A DNA stretch of 14,132 bases from Erwinia sp. (GCA_003512805.1 DOOK01000342.1:8461-22592), one strand, 5' to 3'; counted from the stretch's first letter, positions 1 through 8,732 are shown. Translations and numbers: made by a program. Notes: generated from the letters alone by a model not told the origin.

Positions 1-151
1 GACGATCTTCGCGCAAATGCACGGTGATACCGTCCGCGCCAGCCTGCTCGGAAACAAAGGCGGCCTGCACGGGATCGGGGTAATGCGTGCCGCGAGCGTT
101 GCGCACGGTAGCAACGTGGTCGATATTAACGCCTAACAGGAGTTCAGCCAT
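1..151 (-). CDS. pdxJ: PdxJ, pyridoxine 5'-phosphate synthase (N-terminal 50 codons, cut by window edge)
   Basis: Reading the minus strand from the ATG at 151 gives 50 codons before the window ends. They begin [20 protein letters not shown] and continue through a THYPDP motif to ITVHLRED, which is the PdxJ N-terminus. PdxJ condenses 1-deoxy-D-xylulose 5-phosphate with 3-amino-2-oxopropyl phosphate to make pyridoxine 5'-phosphate in the cytosol (family knowledge). The glycine-rich first beta strand and the family's conserved catalytic His (His45 here, in TVHLRED) are visible. The rest of the TIM barrel lies outside the window. A GAGG Shine-Dalgarno sequence sits about 7 nt before the start. 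The gene lies 71 nt downstream of recO on the same strand, as in E. coli, so co-transcription is likely. Confidence 0.95.
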   Translation of the reverse strand, partial: MAELLLGVNIDHVATVRNARGTHYPDPVQAAFVSEQAGADGITVHLREDR

Positions 152-222
152 AACAAACCTCAGAATAATGTACGAGGCCTACAGTGTACGTCCGTGCCGT
201 TCCGTGGTACAGCCAGTCGACT

Positions 223-948
223 TTACTCTGGCGCGTCCGCACGTTTTTTCGGCACGAATTGCCGAAAAAGCTCCTGACTCTTCAGCGGTTTCCCGCCCAG
301 GTAGGGCTTCAGCGCCATGCGTGTGAAGCGCTTAGCCGCTCTGAGCGTCTCGCTATCCGGGAAGCTACGCTCGTAAAGCGCCCGCAGCTCGCGTCCGGTA
401 AAACTTTTATGGCTTTTAACCAGGCTGGCGATAAACCCTTTTTCTTCACGATAGATGTAGGTCATTTCATCCGTCACCTCTTCGCCGCTGCCCGCACAGT
501 GCAGAAAATCGACGCCATAGCCCAGGTGGCCCAGCATCGCCAGCTCGAAACGGCGCAGTGCCGGTTCCGGCGAGCCAACGCCAGCCGCCAGCGCCTGAAT
601 GCAGTACAGGTAGTCGAAGAAAAGTTCGGTAAAAGCGGTTTCCTGCTCCAGCACGCGAGCGACAAGCTCGTTAACATACAGGCCGCAGTAAAGAGAAATG
701 CCGGTCAGAGGAAGGGCCAGAGAGATAGGTTCGGCGCCGCGCAGGGTTTTCACCTCGCCGCGCCCGCCCCAGCGTACCAGCAGCGGCGTAAAGGGCTGTA
801 ACGCCCCTTTCAGGCTGGAACGCTTGCCGCGCGCGCCTTTGGCAAGGACGCGAACACGGCCATAGTTTTCCGAAAAGAGATCGAGCAGCAGGCTGGTTTC
901 GCTGTAGGGCCGTCCATGCAGGACAAAGGCGCGTTGCCAGCCTTCCAT
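223..948 (-). CDS. recO: RecO, recombination mediator protein
   Basis: This 241-residue protein starts [21 protein letters not shown]. coli RecO has 242 residues. RecO binds single-stranded DNA and SSB and works with RecR to load RecA in the RecF pathway of gap repair. Residues 1 to about 80 form the N-terminal OB-fold, with the basic stretch KGARGKRSS near residues 37-45. The rest is the helical C-terminal domain. The zinc-binding cysteine cluster found in some RecO proteins is not apparent, as in other enteric versions. The ATG follows the era stop codon directly (TAAATG), with no spacer and only a weak Shine-Dalgarno, so translation is probably coupled to era. It is the third gene of the rnc-era-recO unit, and its stop is 71 nt before pdxJ. 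Confidence 0.97.
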   Translation of the reverse strand: MEGWQRAFVLHGRPYSETSLLLDLFSENYGRVRVLAKGARGKRSSLKGALQPFTPLLVRWGGRGEVKTLRGAEPISLALPLTGISLYCGLYVNELVARVLEQETAFTELFFDYLYCIQALAAGVGSPEPALRRFELAMLGHLGYGVDFLHCAGSGEEVTDEMTYIYREEKGFIASLVKSHKSFTGRELRALYERSFPDSETLRAAKRFTRMALKPYLGGKPLKSQELFRQFVPKKRADAPE

Positions 949-2537
<1,589 letters not shown>

Positions 2538-2565
2538 TTACCAATATCTTAATGCGAAAATTTTC

Positions 2566-2638
2566 CTGCACAGGGAACAGGGCTGGACACGCCAACACGA
2601 GACTGTTTCGTGTGCAGTGGCTTCCCGCAGGAAGCCAC
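2566..2638 (-). promoter_or_regulatory. Structured 5' leader of rnc with candidate RNase III autoregulatory stem
   Basis: The minus-strand leader between lepB and rnc holds clear inverted repeats. A 9-bp perfect stem with a 4-nt loop spans 2617-2638 (arms GTGGCTTCC and GGAAGCCAC). A 7-bp arm pair, 2566-2572 with 2611-2617, is extended inward by a 5-bp pair, 2576-2580 with 2603-2607, giving a long imperfect stem. A 6-bp hairpin at 2595-2613 competes with that long stem. No U-tract follows any of them, so they are not intrinsic terminators. In E. coli, RNase III cleaves a leader stem-loop of its own operon mRNA; assigning that role here is inference. The long imperfect stem is the best candidate substrate. 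Confidence 0.55.
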
Positions 2639-2648
2639 CCTTTTGCAG

Positions 2649-2662
2649 CGGCGCTTGCGCCG
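2649..2662 (-). repeat. Short GC hairpin immediately after the lepB stop
   Basis: The arms CGGCG and CGCCG flank a 4-nt loop and directly follow the lepB TGA (2665-2663). There is no T-run after it, so it is not a classical terminator. It may protect the lepB 3' end or be part of the rnc leader structure. The role is inferred only from position. Confidence 0.4.
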
Positions 2663-3622
2663 TCAGTGAATACCGCCAATACGGCTAAGGCGAACGCCGG
2701 TCGGCCATTGCCCTTCCTGCTTTTCAAAGCTCATCCAGATAGCCGTGGCTTTGCCAACCAGATTCCTTTCCGGTACAAAACCCCAGTAACGGCTGTCGGC
2801 ACTGTTATCGCGGTTGTCGCCCATCATGAAATACATGCCGGCGGGAACAACCCACGTAGACTGCGGCTGGCCCGGCTGCTGATAGTAAGAGCTTGCCTGA
2901 CTTTGCGCCTGGGTCACCAACAGAATACGGTGCGTGACGTCACCCAGCGTTTCGTTACGCGTGGCAAGACGCAGGCCGCCGCGGATCGTTTCTCCCTGCG
3001 GTTTCTGCCAGAAACCGTTGCCGGTTTCGTTGCCGTCAAAGCCGCTGAAGGTTTGGATAAAATCGCTCGGCTCCACGTCAGAATAGGTAATCGGCAGCGC
3101 CGTATCGCAGGCTTTTTCCGGCGCACAGGCTGGATTTACCGTCACGGTTTTGCTCTGCGGATCGTAGCTGACGCGGTCGCCAGGCAGCCCTACTACGCGT
3201 TTAATATAATCCATGCTCGGATCTTTCGGATATTTGAACACCGCGATATCGCCGCGTTTTGGATGTCCGGTTGGGATCAGCGTGGTCTGCGTAATCGGAT
3301 CTTTAATCCCATAGGCGAATTTCTCTACCAGGATAAAGTCGCCAATCAGCAGCGTCGGCATCATTGAGCCTGACGGGATCTGGAAAGGCTCATAGATAAA
3401 AGAGCGCACCACAAATACCAGCAACAGCACCGGAAAAACGGACGCAGCCGTTTCTATCCAGCCTGGCTGTGCGGTTTTTTTCTCGCCCACATTGTCTGCT
3501 GAAGCCTCCGCAAGTGCCTGGTTGGCCCTGCGGGCCGGTGCCCACTTGAATCTGTCCACGCACCAGATAATACCGGTTACGAGCGTTGCTATCGCCAGTA
3601 TCAGGGCGAACATATTAGCCAT
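2663..3622 (-). CDS. lepB: LepB, signal peptidase I
   Basis: The 319-residue inner-membrane protease (E. coli has 324) removes signal peptides from exported preproteins at the periplasmic face. TM1 is at about residues 3-21 (after MANMF) and TM2 at about 59-77. The catalytic serine is Ser86, in QIPSGSMMPTLL. The general-base lysine is Lys140, in DYIKRVVGLPGD. Box E, GDNRDNSADSRYWG, is present near the C-terminus, and the protein ends in SRIGGIH as in E. coli. The region between the TM helices and the periplasmic beta-rich loop near residues 165-230 differ most from E. coli. The start ATG has a GAGGG-type Shine-Dalgarno upstream and lies 25 nt after the lepA stop, indicating a lepA-lepB operon. 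A second in-frame Met lies three codons on, but the first matches the family. Confidence 0.97.
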   Translation of the reverse strand: MANMFALILAIATLVTGIIWCVDRFKWAPARRANQALAEASADNVGEKKTAQPGWIETAASVFPVLLLVFVVRSFIYEPFQIPSGSMMPTLLIGDFILVEKFAYGIKDPITQTTLIPTGHPKRGDIAVFKYPKDPSMDYIKRVVGLPGDRVSYDPQSKTVTVNPACAPEKACDTALPITYSDVEPSDFIQTFSGFDGNETGNGFWQKPQGETIRGGLRLATRNETLGDVTHRILLVTQAQSQASSYYQQPGQPQSTWVVPAGMYFMMGDNRDNSADSRYWGFVPERNLVGKATAIWMSFEKQEGQWPTGVRLSRIGGIH

Positions 3623-3647
3623 TCCAGTTCCCTCGTCGTTTTAGGCT

Positions 3648-5447
3648 TTACTTACTCTCTTTACCCACATGCAGAATGGCCAGGAAGGCTTCCTGAGGCA
3701 GTTCGACATTGCCGACCTGCTTCATACGCTTCTTACCGTCTTTCTGTTTCTGCAGCAGCTTTTTCTTACGGCTAACGTCGCCGCCGTAGCATTTCGCCAG
3801 CACGTTTTTACGCAGCTGCTTAACGGTGGAACGGGCAATAATGTGGTTGCCGATGGCTGCCTGAATCGCGATATCAAACTGCTGGCGGGGGATCAGATCT
3901 TTCATCTTTTCCACCAGCTCGCGACCACGGTACGGCGCATTATCGTTGTGGGTAATCAGCGCCAGCGCATCAACGCGCTCAGAGTTGATCAACACATCAA
4001 CACGCACCATGTTGGAAGCCTGGAAACGTTTGAAATTGTAATCCAGTGACGCATAGCCGCGAGACGTGGATTTCAGACGGTCGAAGAAGTCGAGCACCAC
4101 TTCCGCCATCGGGATGTCATAGGTCAGCGCAACCTGGTTACCGTGGTAAACCATGTTAGTCTGCACGCCACGCTTTTCGATACACAGTGTGATAACGTTG
4201 CCCAGGTATTCCTGCGGCAGCAGCATATGACACTCCGCGACCGGCTCGCGCAGCTCTTCAATATTGTTCAGCGGTGGCAGTTTGCCCGGGCTGTCCACAT
4301 AGACAGTTTCGCCTGAAGTCGTCAGGACTTCATACACTACTGTTGGTGCGGTAGTAATCAGTTCAAGGTCGTATTCACGCTCCAGACGCTCCTGAATGAT
4401 CTCCATATGCAGCAGACCCAGGAAGCCACAGCGGAAACCGAAGCCCAGCGCGGTAGAGCTTTCCGGCTCGTAGAACAGCGAGGCGTCGTTAAGGCTGAGC
4501 TTGCCCAGCGCGTCGCGGAAAGCTTCGTAGTCGTCAGAGCTGATCGGGAACAGACCCGCATACACCTGCGGCTTCACTTTCTTAAAGCCAGGCAGCGCTT
4601 TTTCTGCCGGATGGCGAGCCAGAGTCAGCGTATCCCCCACCGGCGCGCCCAGGATGTCCTTGATGGCGCAAACCAGCCAGCCTACTTCACCGCAGTGCAG
4701 CACGTCGCGATCGACACGCTTCGGGGTAAAAATCCCCAGACGGTCGGCGTTATAGACCTGGCCGGTACTCATTACCTTGATTTTTTCGCCCTTGCGCAGC
4801 GTGCCGTTTTTAATACGCACCAGCGAGACTACGCCAAGATAGTTATCGAACCAGGAGTCAATAATCAGCGCCTGCAGCGGTCCTTCCGGATCGCCTTCCG
4901 GCGGCGGGATATCGCGTACCAGACGTTCCAGCACGTCAGGCACGCCGACGCCGGTCTTGGCCGAACAGCGCACGGCGTCGGTCGCGTCGATGCCGACGAT
5001 ATCCTCGATCTCCTGCGAGACGCGATCGGGATCGGCGGCTGGCAGGTCAATCTTGTTCAGTACCGGTACCACTTCCAGATCCATTTCCATCGCGGTGTAG
5101 CAGTTGGCCAGCGTCTGCGCCTCCACACCCTGACCGGCGTCTACCACCAGCAGCGCACCTTCACAGGCCGCCAGCGAGCGGGAAACTTCATAGGAGAAGT
5201 CAACGTGACCCGGCGTGTCGATAAAATTGAGCTGGTAAGTTTCACCGTCAGGCGCATGATAATCGAGCGTCACGCTCTGTGCCTTGATGGTAATGCCGCG
5301 CTCGCGTTCCAGATCCATAGAATCCAGTACCTGAGCCGCCATTTCGCGTTCGGTGAGGCCACCGCAAATCTGAATCAAACGGTCAGAGAGCGTTGATTTG
5401 CCGTGGTCGATATGAGCGATGACAGAAAAGTTTCTTATATGCTTCAT
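3648..5447 (-). CDS. lepA: LepA (elongation factor 4), ribosome-associated GTPase
   Basis: The protein has 599 residues, the same as E. coli LepA. It is a translational GTPase of the EF-G family that acts on ribosomes; proposed roles are back-translocation and help in 30S biogenesis or initiation. The GTPase motifs are visible: AHIDHGKST at residues 11-19, the switch I segment [15 protein letters not shown], and NKIDLP. The LepA-specific C-terminal domain is rich in Lys and Arg ([20 protein letters not shown]), which is typical. There is no clear Shine-Dalgarno before the ATG; the upstream bases are AT-rich (TTCATATAA). It is the first gene of the lepA-lepB pair and is separated from rseC by 271 nt, so it probably has its own promoter as well as any read-through from rseC. 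Confidence 0.98.
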   Translation of the reverse strand: MKHIRNFSVIAHIDHGKSTLSDRLIQICGGLTEREMAAQVLDSMDLERERGITIKAQSVTLDYHAPDGETYQLNFIDTPGHVDFSYEVSRSLAACEGALLVVDAGQGVEAQTLANCYTAMEMDLEVVPVLNKIDLPAADPDRVSQEIEDIVGIDATDAVRCSAKTGVGVPDVLERLVRDIPPPEGDPEGPLQALIIDSWFDNYLGVVSLVRIKNGTLRKGEKIKVMSTGQVYNADRLGIFTPKRVDRDVLHCGEVGWLVCAIKDILGAPVGDTLTLARHPAEKALPGFKKVKPQVYAGLFPISSDDYEAFRDALGKLSLNDASLFYEPESSTALGFGFRCGFLGLLHMEIIQERLEREYDLELITTAPTVVYEVLTTSGETVYVDSPGKLPPLNNIEELREPVAECHMLLPQEYLGNVITLCIEKRGVQTNMVYHGNQVALTYDIPMAEVVLDFFDRLKSTSRGYASLDYNFKRFQASNMVRVDVLINSERVDALALITHNDNAPYRGRELVEKMKDLIPRQQFDIAIQAAIGNHIIARSTVKQLRKNVLAKCYGGDVSRKKKLLQKQKDGKKRMKQVGNVELPQEAFLAILHVGKESK

Positions 5448-5543
5448 TTATATGAATTTTTTCGCTTAAACGTTCGGTTTAGTTCTTGCGGTGGACAGAG
5501 CCGTAAACACAGACTGCAATGTACCCGCCATCAATGAGCACGC

Positions 5544-5572
5544 ATCTTACACTGTTAGCCCCCGCCACGAAA
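5544..5572 (-). promoter_or_regulatory. Possible Sigma70 promoter for lepA
   Basis: On the minus strand, TAAGAT (5549-5544) makes a fair -10 element. The best hexamer at 17-bp spacing is TTTCGT (5572-5567), a poor -35. A start would fall near 5537, giving a leader of about 90 nt. This is weak evidence; only the -10 and the position between two likely transcription units support it. Confidence 0.3.
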
Positions 5573-5689
5573 GAATTCACATGCATAGCAGATGATTTCC
5601 CTGCAGGCCGCGCGTTTACTGTCATCATCATGACCGCAGCGCGCAGCAAGAAACGCTTGTGGGAAACGTTTTGACGTCCGGGAGGAGGA

Positions 5690-5708
5690 ATCCGACCGTG
5701 TGTCGGAT
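5690..5708 (-). repeat. Hairpin 10 nt downstream of rseC, no U-tract
   Basis: The arms ATCCGAC and GTCGGAT (7 bp, 5-nt loop) lie right after the rseC stop. In the transcript the hairpin is followed by a pyrimidine-rich TCCTCCTCC stretch rather than a run of U. It is therefore at best a weak or leaky terminator, or an mRNA-end or processing structure. Confidence 0.4.
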
Positions 5709-5718
5709 CGCAGAGAAG

Positions 5719-6180
5719 TTACTCGGTTTCAACACGTAGCGCATCCGGCGGAAGAGCCACGCTCAAAATCACCGGATGAAAAGAAGCGGATTTACCCAAA
5801 TAGCCGGAAATGCCTTTAGCGACGATAAACCCCCCGATCCCGCCCAGCAGCGCGCCTGCCGCAGCGGCCAGATCGCTGTGGAAAAACGTCTGGAACAGGC
5901 CGGCCACGATAAACAGGCCCAGCAGCGGCGTCATATAGACCAGCAGCGCCGAGCTGAGCAGGCTTTTCTCTTCGATGCCCAGCTCAATACGCTGCCCGGG
6001 CACAAGCGGTTCGGCGCTGGCGATTTTCATCACGTGCGCATTTTTCGGCCCCAGCTTGTTCAGCATATGGCTGCCGCAGCCTTTTCGGGCAGAGCAGCTG
6101 CTACAGGACGTTTTCAGTTCGGAGTGCAGCGTTGCCACTCCGTTGTGCCAGGAGACCACGGTAGCCCATTCTTTCATCAT
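5719..6180 (-). CDS. rseC: RseC, inner-membrane SoxR-reducing / SigmaE accessory protein
   Basis: The 153-residue protein (E. coli 159) starts MMKEWATVVSW, against MIKEW in E. coli. The cytoplasmic N-terminal part carries the cysteine cluster Cys26, Cys29 and Cys35 (SCSSC...GCGS), which is typical of the RseC/MucC family. Two transmembrane helices are predicted at about 74-96 and 104-122, the second rich in Gly (GALLGGIGGFIVAKG). In E. coli RseC is a minor positive modulator of SigmaE and takes part, with the Rsx complex, in reducing the SoxR [2Fe-2S] cluster. The ATG at 6180 overlaps the rseB stop by four bases (ATGA). A second ATG follows at once, so the exact initiating Met is uncertain by one codon. 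The C-terminal tail is shorter than in E. coli. Confidence 0.94.
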   Translation of the reverse strand: MMKEWATVVSWHNGVATLHSELKTSCSSCSARKGCGSHMLNKLGPKNAHVMKIASAEPLVPGQRIELGIEEKSLLSSALLVYMTPLLGLFIVAGLFQTFFHSDLAAAAGALLGGIGGFIVAKGISGYLGKSASFHPVILSVALPPDALRVETE

Positions 6181-7124
6181 TTTGCGTTACCTATGCTGTC
6201 AGCGATACGCTTGGCGGTGGAAGGCGGAAGCTCACCCACTACCGTAATTTCTTTATTATTGCGTATTACCGTGTGCACCGTACGACGCCCCGTGCGCAAT
6301 TGCTGCGGAGTGCTGTTTTTGTCCGCCGCGCTGACGTTGATTGAAAGGCTGAACAATCCGTCTGAATAGAGACGCGACTCAACCGGCTTGTTCAGCGAGG
6401 GGATTTGCCTGCGGCTCTGGGTGACTTCTTTCATGCCTGCCGGTAACCATGCAGGCTGCCAGGAAAAGGTCGCTTTATCCGCAGCCGGAACCGAAAGCGA
6501 CGGCGGCAGGCTGGCTTTCTCCAGTCCCTGCATCATTTTTCTGACCCCGTCGTCCACGGCAAAGCTGACCACACGGTATTGTTCCAGCGTATCGCCGTCC
6601 CGATCCAGCAGATCGACCCTTAACGGCAACCGGGTATCACTGTCCAGCCAGACGATGTAGCTATAACGGGTGCCATCACGCGCTACGATACGGATCACTT
6701 CACACAGCTGATCGGCAATGCGCGTTCGCCCTACGGGGACAAAATCGTAATATTCAGAGAGCTTCTGAAAGTCAGCAAAAACCAGCGACGGCAGCGAATC
6801 CACAATATGTTTGCCGGGCAGCGTAAAAGGCTCCAGACCCGGCTCAAAATAGCTGATCTCGTTGCCTCGCTGGATGATCTCACGACGTGGCCCATCCATC
6901 TGCAGCAGCTGCGCATACGTTTTACTGTCCAGCACGGCATGGCGGAAACGCAGCGACTCAATGCCAAGTCGCGAGACGTTGATATAGGCAAGTTCGTAGT
7001 TGAGGGACTGGCTGGCCTGCTCCATCTGTTGCAACAGCGCCCCGGACGTGGTTTGTGCCGGAGCGAGGGAGGAATAAAACAGGCTGCCAGCCATAAGGCT
7101 GACGGCACACCAAAGCTGCTTCAT
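6177..7124 (-). CDS. rseB: RseB, periplasmic regulator of SigmaE
   Basis: The 315-residue protein (E. coli 318) starts with a Sec signal peptide: MKQLW, a hydrophobic core, then a likely cleavage near LAPA/QT at about residue 23. The mature part has the two-domain RseB/MucB layout. The lipid-binding N-terminal domain carries the conserved MDGPRREIIQRGNEISYFEPG block, and the smaller C-terminal domain ends in GELPPSTAKRIADSIG. RseB binds the periplasmic tail of RseA and blocks DegS cleavage until it senses lipopolysaccharide or mislocalised lipoproteins (family knowledge). The start codon shares one base with the rseA stop (TAATG), and the gene end overlaps rseC, so translation is very likely coupled from rseA to rseC. 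Confidence 0.96.
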   Translation of the reverse strand: MKQLWCAVSLMAGSLFYSSLAPAQTTSGALLQQMEQASQSLNYELAYINVSRLGIESLRFRHAVLDSKTYAQLLQMDGPRREIIQRGNEISYFEPGLEPFTLPGKHIVDSLPSLVFADFQKLSEYYDFVPVGRTRIADQLCEVIRIVARDGTRYSYIVWLDSDTRLPLRVDLLDRDGDTLEQYRVVSFAVDDGVRKMMQGLEKASLPPSLSVPAADKATFSWQPAWLPAGMKEVTQSRRQIPSLNKPVESRLYSDGLFSLSINVSAADKNSTPQQLRTGRRTVHTVIRNNKEITVVGELPPSTAKRIADSIGNAK

Positions 7125-7765
7125 TACTGCTGCTGAATTCCTAACGACTGGTTACCCGGAACCTGAACAGCAGCCTGCTGCGCAGGGGTCTGTTCAAACT
7201 GCAGGCTGTCTGAATGCAGGCGGCGCTGCAGTTCATAATCCTGCAGCATCGCGTTAACGCGACGACGCTGATCCTGAACCTGCTGCGGCGCATTGCTGCT
7301 GGTTTCTGACGGCACGCCCAGACTGACCGGCGACGCCTGTCCCATCATCGGCAGCGTATTGAAGGCTGGCGAATCTGACTGCGGCTGCCCTTCAGCAGGC
7401 TGGTTGTAATGCTGTACGCCAACGATAACCGCTAACGACACGCAGGCTGCTACACCCATTTGCGTGAGCTGCGAGGCCCAGGGACGCACTTTGTGCCAGA
7501 ACGGCAGTTTGTCATAATTCTGCGGCTCAGGCTGCGCCTCCGGAATGACGCGCTGCACCGGTAGCGGTTCGTTTGCGATTGCCGCCGCGACTTTCGCTGC
7601 GATATCAAAATGCATGACCGGCGCAAGGTCACCACGCAGGGTATCGCGGATAAGATGATGGCTTTCCCACTGTTTTTGCAGCACAGCGTCTTTAGATAAT
7701 GCGCGTAACACGTCATTATCCAGCGTTTCACCATCCATTAAAGCGGAAAGTTTTTCTTTCTGCAT
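7124..7765 (-). CDS. rseA: RseA, anti-SigmaE factor
   Basis: The 213-residue protein (E. coli 216) is a single-pass inner-membrane anti-sigma factor. The N-terminal cytoplasmic domain (1-66) starts MQKEKLSALMDGE and binds RpoE. One TM helix spans about 103-119 (MGVAACVSLAVIVGV). The periplasmic tail binds RseB through a Gln-rich coiled segment (QRRRVNAMLQDYELQRRLH). The proteolysis sites of the cascade can be placed by E. coli homology: DegS cutting at Val147-Ser148 in ASPVSLG, and RseP cutting at Ala107-Cys108 within the membrane. Both local sequences are kept, so regulated proteolysis should work as in E. coli. The gene lies 30 nt after rpoE, with a GAGG close to the ATG, and shares one base with rseB. 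Confidence 0.97.
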   Translation of the reverse strand: MQKEKLSALMDGETLDNDVLRALSKDAVLQKQWESHHLIRDTLRGDLAPVMHFDIAAKVAAAIANEPLPVQRVIPEAQPEPQNYDKLPFWHKVRPWASQLTQMGVAACVSLAVIVGVQHYNQPAEGQPQSDSPAFNTLPMMGQASPVSLGVPSETSSNAPQQVQDQRRRVNAMLQDYELQRRLHSDSLQFEQTPAQQAAVQVPGNQSLGIQQQ

Positions 7766-7795
7766 GCCTCAGTACCCTTCCTGTGTCCGCTATTG

Positions 7796-8371
7796 CTAGC
7801 GTTGGATAAGTGGTTGAATTTTAGCATCAATGGCTTCGCGCGCACGGAATATACGGGAGCGAACCGTTCCCACCGGACACGCCATGATGGCGGCTATCTC
7901 TTCATAGCTCAGTCCATCCAGCTCCCGAAGCGTGATCGCCATACGGAGATCTTCGGGCAGCGTCTCAATGGTGCGAAAAACCATCTGTCTTAACTCTTCC
8001 GACAACATTAAGTTCTCAGGGTTCGATATTTCTTTTAACGCGCCCGCACTTTCAAAGTTTTCCGCGTCGATAGCATCGACATCGCTGGCAGGCGGTCTGC
8101 GTCCCTGAGCAACCAGGTAATTTTTGGCCGTATTGACCGCTATTCGATAGAGCCAGGTATAAAAAGCACTATCCCCGCGAAACGATTCCAACGCGCGATA
8201 GGCTTTAATAAATGATTCCTGCACTACGTCAGGCACATCTCCAGAGGGGACATAACGGGAAACCAGGCTCGCCACTTTATGCTGATAGCGAACTACCAGT
8301 AAGTTGAATGACCGCTGATCTCCTTTCTGCACTCGCTCTACGAGAGCCTGATCCGTTAACTGCTCGCTCAT
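7796..8371 (-). CDS. rpoE: RpoE, extracytoplasmic-stress sigma factor SigmaE (Sigma24)
   Basis: The protein has 191 residues, identical in length to E. coli RpoE, and starts MSEQLTDQALVERVQKGD. It is a group IV (ECF) sigma factor. Region 2 (about 20-95) has the DVVQESFIKAYRAL and TWLYRIAVNTAKNYL segments that bind core enzyme and the -10 element. Region 4 (about 125-185) has LSYEEIAAIMACPVGTVRSRIFRARE, the helix-turn-helix that reads the GGAACTT -35. It drives genes for outer-membrane protein folding and LPS assembly and is held by RseA at the inner membrane. The leader has a GGGGAG Shine-Dalgarno about 12 nt before the ATG and a GGA that overlaps the start codon. A SigmaE-type promoter upstream makes it autoregulated. 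It heads the rpoE-rseA-rseB-rseC operon. Confidence 0.98.
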   Translation of the reverse strand: MSEQLTDQALVERVQKGDQRSFNLLVVRYQHKVASLVSRYVPSGDVPDVVQESFIKAYRALESFRGDSAFYTWLYRIAVNTAKNYLVAQGRRPPASDVDAIDAENFESAGALKEISNPENLMLSEELRQMVFRTIETLPEDLRMAITLRELDGLSYEEIAAIMACPVGTVRSRIFRAREAIDAKIQPLIQR

Positions 8372-8466
8372 CCGAGGTAATGTCTCCCCAAATCTTTTTC
8401 CACGCGTATTTGAACTACCCGTAACTCATAATTTTCGAGCAAGCATCCGCTTAGAGTAATGGTCAT
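8368..8466 (-). CDS. Candidate rseD-like leader ORF (32 codons) overlapping the rpoE start
   Basis: A minus-strand ORF from ATG 8466 encodes 32 residues (MTITLSGCLLENYELRVVQI followed by RVEKDLGRHYLG) and ends in a TGA that overlaps the rpoE ATG (ATGA). In E. coli a longer leader peptide gene, rseD, is reported to lie upstream of rpoE with translation coupled to it, and CsrA represses this leader. Here an in-frame TAA at 8490-8488 caps the ORF, so it cannot be as long as the 51 codons I recall for E. coli. A GGA at 8478-8476 is a possible weak Shine-Dalgarno. The start lies inside the spacer of the SigmaE promoter, so only transcripts from farther upstream could carry it. The identification rests on position and stop/start overlap, not on sequence identity. 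Confidence 0.35.
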   Translation of the reverse strand: MTITLSGCLLENYELRVVQIRVEKDLGRHYLG

Positions 8467-8478
8467 GAGTAAAGTTCC
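8451..8478 (-). promoter_or_regulatory. SigmaE-dependent promoter of the rpoE operon
   Basis: On the minus strand GGAACTT (8478-8472) is a perfect SigmaE -35 element. It is followed after 16 bp by TCTAA (8455-8451), a close match to the TCTGA/TCAAA -10. Transcription would start near 8445, about 74 nt before the rpoE ATG. This fits the positive autoregulation known for rpoE in E. coli. The sequence match is seen directly; activity is inferred. Confidence 0.85.
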
Positions 8479-8486
8479 GTTGCGCC

Positions 8487-8514
8487 GTTATATTTGTGGT
8501 GTCATATGCGTCAT
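8487..8514 (-). promoter_or_regulatory. Possible Sigma70 promoter upstream of rpoE
   Basis: On the minus strand ATGACG (8514-8509), 16 bp and TATAAC (8492-8487) make a plausible housekeeping promoter starting near 8480. Such a promoter would supply basal rpoE mRNA that includes the leader ORF. The match is moderate, and several other start sites are known upstream of rpoE in E. coli. Confidence 0.35.
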
Positions 8515-8712
8515 CGCCGCAGAGTACTCTAAGAAAGCCGCTTTTTCACCTTTAAATCTTGCAGGTTCACCATAATAAACCGGCCTGCCTTGATGTACAG
8601 GTAGAACACCCTTTTTCGGGCCAGTCTGAACGATTTGAAGCGCTATTTTTTGCCTGTTGTCGAAAAAAACCTGTTTTGCTCACGGAAACGGCGTTATGCT
8701 CAGCAAACAACC

Positions 8713-8730
8713 TGTTTAGTAAATTAAACA
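8713..8730 (+). promoter_or_regulatory. NadR operator (NadR box) for nadB
   Basis: TGTTTA (8713-8718), six bases and TAAACA (8725-8730) form a perfect TGTTTA-N6-TAAACA palindrome, the known binding motif of the NAD-responsive repressor NadR upstream of nadB, nadA and pncB in enterics. It ends 2 bp before the nadB ATG, so bound repressor would sit over the start region. A weak -10-like TATGCT lies at 8695-8700 just upstream, which would put the operator right at the start of the transcript. Confidence 0.88.
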
Positions 8731-8732
8731 CT

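Larger units (their letters stand above)
5448..5718. other. rseC-lepA intergenic region
   Basis: This 271-bp gap sits between two co-oriented genes on the minus strand. It contains a hairpin just after rseC (5690-5708), a possible -10 element for lepA (5544-5549) and an unproven 50-codon ORF (5479-5631) starting with three tandem ATGs. The bases next to lepA are AT-rich. I see no tRNA, no known riboswitch and no repeat family member. The gap is long enough to hold a lepA promoter, which would separate the stress operon from the lepA-lepB unit. Confidence 0.6.
8372..8732. other. rpoE-nadB divergent control region
   Basis: The 361 bp between the two divergent start codons carry the SigmaE promoter, a possible Sigma70 promoter and leader ORF on the rpoE side, and the NadR operator next to nadB. 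The middle (about 8520-8670) shows a 10-bp palindrome at 8521-8530 and otherwise nothing I can name. An open frame runs upstream of nadB from 8559 but lacks support as coding sequence. Confidence 0.65.

Noticed and set aside
2552..3367. 271-codon open frame on the plus strand opposite lepB
   Set aside because: It is antisense to lepB, with low-complexity Arg/Ala-rich translation typical of shadow frames in GC-rich DNA.
4407..5396. 329-codon open frame on the plus strand opposite lepA
   Set aside because: It is an antisense shadow of a 599-residue conserved GTPase; no family features or Shine-Dalgarno.
8521..8530. 10-bp palindrome AGAGTACTCT upstream of rpoE
   Set aside because: Palindromes of this length are expected about a dozen times by chance in a window this size; no known regulator motif matches.
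8672..8690. Possible second, weaker NadR box upstream of nadB
   Set aside because: Only one half-site fits, and the partner needs a different spacing; not better than chance.
8559..8732. 58-codon N-terminal extension of nadB from an upstream ATG
   Set aside because: The extension has no similarity to NadB, the family start aligns at 8733, and the NadR operator lies inside it.
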